From contig JACKCD010000062.1 of NCBI GenBank assembly GCA_020634215.1, forward strand, positions 1 through 32,512: a stretch of DNA of 32,512 nt, given 5' to 3'. The DNA comes from Ardenticatenaceae bacterium. GTDB lineage: Bacteria > Chloroflexota > Anaerolineae > Promineifilales > Promineifilaceae. The notes below the pieces were generated by a model. That model did no database searches, was not told where the DNA came from, and worked only from the letters and a program-made list of their open reading frames with translations. The translations under genes and the position numbers were made by a program. How positions within the stretch are numbered: the stretch's first letter is position 1; each line of letters begins with the position of its first letter. Shown here piece after piece: positions 31,206 to 32,512 of this stretch.

Positions 31206-31550
31206 ATGGCTGTAAATACAAAAGGAAAACGCAAAGTGAAGGTCGGTGGACGTGACTACATTTGGTACGTCCAAACCAACGAAGGGCTGCCCGATGAGGG
31301 GTACGTGGATAAACTCGAACCAGAACGGTACCTCCACATCATCGCCACCAACAAAAAATTTATCGTCCACTACCGCATCCCGCAGCAAGGCGACGACCAC
31401 GCCCTGCTGCGCGTCGAGGGGGAGCAGTTCCCCCGCCAGCCCGAAGCCAAAGAAGTGGCCGTGCCGCGCTGGAAACATGACACCAACCATTTCCCCACGG
31501 CCGATTTTGTCCGCCGTCTCATTGGTTGGTGTATGAGTACGAAGGAATGA
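31206..31550 (+). CDS. Hypothetical protein
   Basis: 114 residues from the ATG at 31206. The frame also opens at 31182, inside the repeat, and this is less likely. No family is recognised. The N-terminus is basic (NTKGKRKVKVGGRD). The centre is rich in beta-type residues (DYIWYVQTNEG, YLHIIATNKKFIVHYRIP), and the C-terminus is helical with a Trp. No signal peptide or membrane segment is visible. Its stop overlaps the start of rsgA (ATGA), so the two are probably coupled. A ribosome-related or translation-linked function is a guess from that neighbour only. Confidence 0.8.
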   Translation: MAVNTKGKRKVKVGGRDYIWYVQTNEGLPDEGYVDKLEPERYLHIIATNKKFIVHYRIPQQGDDHALLRVEGEQFPRQPEAKEVAVPRWKHDTNHFPTADFVRRLIGWCMSTKE

Positions 31551-32512
31551 GCAGAAAAAAACAGAAACAAAAACCCGGCAAGCGCAACATTCGCCACAAC
31601 ATTGCCGCCAACCAGGAAAAACACCGCTCCGACTGGCTGCCGCTGCAACCTGACGAAGAAGGGCAGGTGGCGGATCGGCGCATTATGCGGCGGGATGAGC
31701 AAGACCGGCGGCTGGAAGTGGCCGAAGCCGCCACCGCCACCACGTTTGAGTCATTCGACGAATCGCTGTGGCAGCAAATGGCCGATGCGACCCCATTTGA
31801 GTTAGGCCTGGTGGTTGAAGTTAGTCGCGGGCTGGCGCGGGTAGATTTTGGCGATGAGATTTTGGTCTGCGACATTCGCGGCACGCTCATTGCCGAAGAA
31901 ACGGGCTACACCAACATTGTGGCCGTGGGCGACCGCGCCCTGGTGAGCCGCCAAAGCTGGCGGCGCGGGCTGCTGGAAGAGGTGTTGCCCCGCCGCAGCG
32001 GGCTGGCGCGGGCCGATAGCTTTGACACCCATCTGCGCCAACTGCTGGTTGCCAACGTAGACCAACTGCTGATTGTGACGGCGTGGCGTGAACCGCAAAT
32101 CTGGTTTCAGATGATTGACGAATATCTGATTGGGGGCATGAGAAACCATTTGCAAGCGGTGATTTGTGTCAACAAGGTGGATTTGGCCGACCATGTGCTG
32201 GAATGCCGCATGGCGATGCAGCCGTATGTGGCGATGGGGCATCGGGTGGTCTTTACCAGCACGGTGACGGGGTATGGGTTGGATGAGCTGCGCCAGACGC
32301 TGGCCGGCCGAACCACCGTTCTGGCGGGTTTGTCGGGGGTGGGCAAATCGTCGCTGTTAACGGCCGTTGATCCCCACCTCGACCTCAAAACCGGTGAAGT
32401 CAGCAGCCTCAAAAGCCGCGAAGGCCGCCACACCACCACCCAGGCCGTGCTGCACCCGCTGGCTGGCGGTGGCTACGTCATAGATACCCCCGGCATCAAG
32501 GATATGGGGCTG
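31547..32512 (+). CDS. rsgA: Ribosome small subunit-dependent GTPase A (3' partial)
   Basis: 322 codons open to the right edge, so the C-terminal zinc-binding part is missing. The circular order of the GTPase motifs identifies RsgA: NKVD (G4, 209-212) comes before GLSGVGKS (G1, 261-268) and DTPG (G3, 313-316). An OB-like domain precedes them (LGLVVEVSRGLARVDFGDEILVCDIRG). RsgA checks late 30S subunit assembly by GTP hydrolysis. About 85 extra residues at the N-terminus are very basic at first (SRKKQKQKPGKRNIR) and then acidic. This extension is longer than in common RsgA proteins. The ATG overlaps the stop of the preceding gene, with GAAGG upstream. Confidence 0.95.
   Translation, partial: MSRKKQKQKPGKRNIRHNIAANQEKHRSDWLPLQPDEEGQVADRRIMRRDEQDRRLEVAEAATATTFESFDESLWQQMADATPFELGLVVEVSRGLARVDFGDEILVCDIRGTLIAEETGYTNIVAVGDRALVSRQSWRRGLLEEVLPRRSGLARADSFDTHLRQLLVANVDQLLIVTAWREPQIWFQMIDEYLIGGMRNHLQAVICVNKVDLADHVLECRMAMQPYVAMGHRVVFTSTVTGYGLDELRQTLAGRTTVLAGLSGVGKSSLLTAVDPHLDLKTGEVSSLKSREGRHTTTQAVLHPLAGGGYVIDTPGIKDMGL

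Larger units (their letters stand above)
261..32368. repeat. Dispersed palindrome AACGGCCGTT
   Basis: By eye there are 46 full decamers, with 56 counting the core ACGGCCGT. Examples begin at 261, 1818, 1965, 2586, 3198, 3785, 4300, 4629, 5218, 5901, 6443, 8553, 8639, 8921, 9179, 9446, 9868, 10537, 11363, 13929, 15309, 16341, 16769, 16976, 17053, 17367, 18703, 19389, 21890, 23025, 23123, 23833, 24959, 25586, 25809, 26034, 26937, 27378, 27664, 27801, 28952, 29447, 29862, 30589, 30942 and 32359. A random decamer would be expected well under once in 32 kb. They fall in all three reading frames, giving NGR(F), TAV or RPF, and also in the 17053 promoter. Confidence 0.9.

Overview
The window reads like the chromosome of a moderately GC-rich bacterium, most likely a member of the Chloroflexota (Anaerolineae/Caldilineae-like). 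This is inference from protein style, not from a marker-gene search. The clues are a tandem-cyclase/AAA/TPR regulator, a DUF58 plus BatA-like VWA cluster, Thr-Pro-rich tails, GxxExxY cassettes, weak ribosome binding sites and heavy short-repeat content. Both window edges cut genes: a signalling ATPase on the left and rsgA on the right.

Layout. From 1 to about 15,995 every gene is on the minus strand: a cyclase-like/AAA/TPR protein; NudC-type Nudix hydrolase; a 2.8 kb block holding two frameshift-riddled genes (an OB-like membrane protein with a Thr-Pro tail, and a BatA-type VWA protein); a selenocysteine tRNA with its terminator; DUF58; a SpoU-type RNA methyltransferase; an alpha/beta hydrolase; a PIG-L deacetylase; a GxxExxY gene between 30-bp inverted repeats; a class III aminotransferase; a second hydrolase; AcpS; and an M16 protease homologue without its zinc motif. 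At about 16.1 kb the strand switches. The plus strand then carries a patatin, a compact transcription unit encoding a 22-residue peptide with several terminator-like hairpins, a RIO-type kinase, a heterodimeric ABC exporter pair, a VapBC-like toxin-antitoxin pair (minus strand), a third ABC exporter, and a tightly packed run of small enzymes: nucleotidyltransferase, hydrolase, three GNAT proteins, methyltransferase, DinB and an APH-like kinase. It ends with a small unknown protein and rsgA.

How the genes work together. The DUF58/VWA genes form the usual pair. The two ABC half-transporters complement each other's degenerate motifs and so make one exporter. The run from 23.1 to 31.1 kb overlaps head to tail and resembles a drug or metabolite modification and export operon. 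The other neighbours are housekeeping or tailoring enzymes with no obvious shared pathway.

The most striking signal is not a gene. The palindrome AACGGCCGTT occurs 46 times by eye (56 counting the ACGGCCGT core), often where the local sequence changes from G-rich to C-rich. Almost every intergenic gap also carries a hairpin built from short tandem units (GGAGATT, TAATCAGT, GGACAAACGC, CGTATTG and others). Copies of these repeats supply the stop codons of several genes, and two have inserted in frame inside ABC ATPase domains. They behave like the cyanobacterial HIP1 and heptamer repeats, or the Rickettsia palindromic elements.
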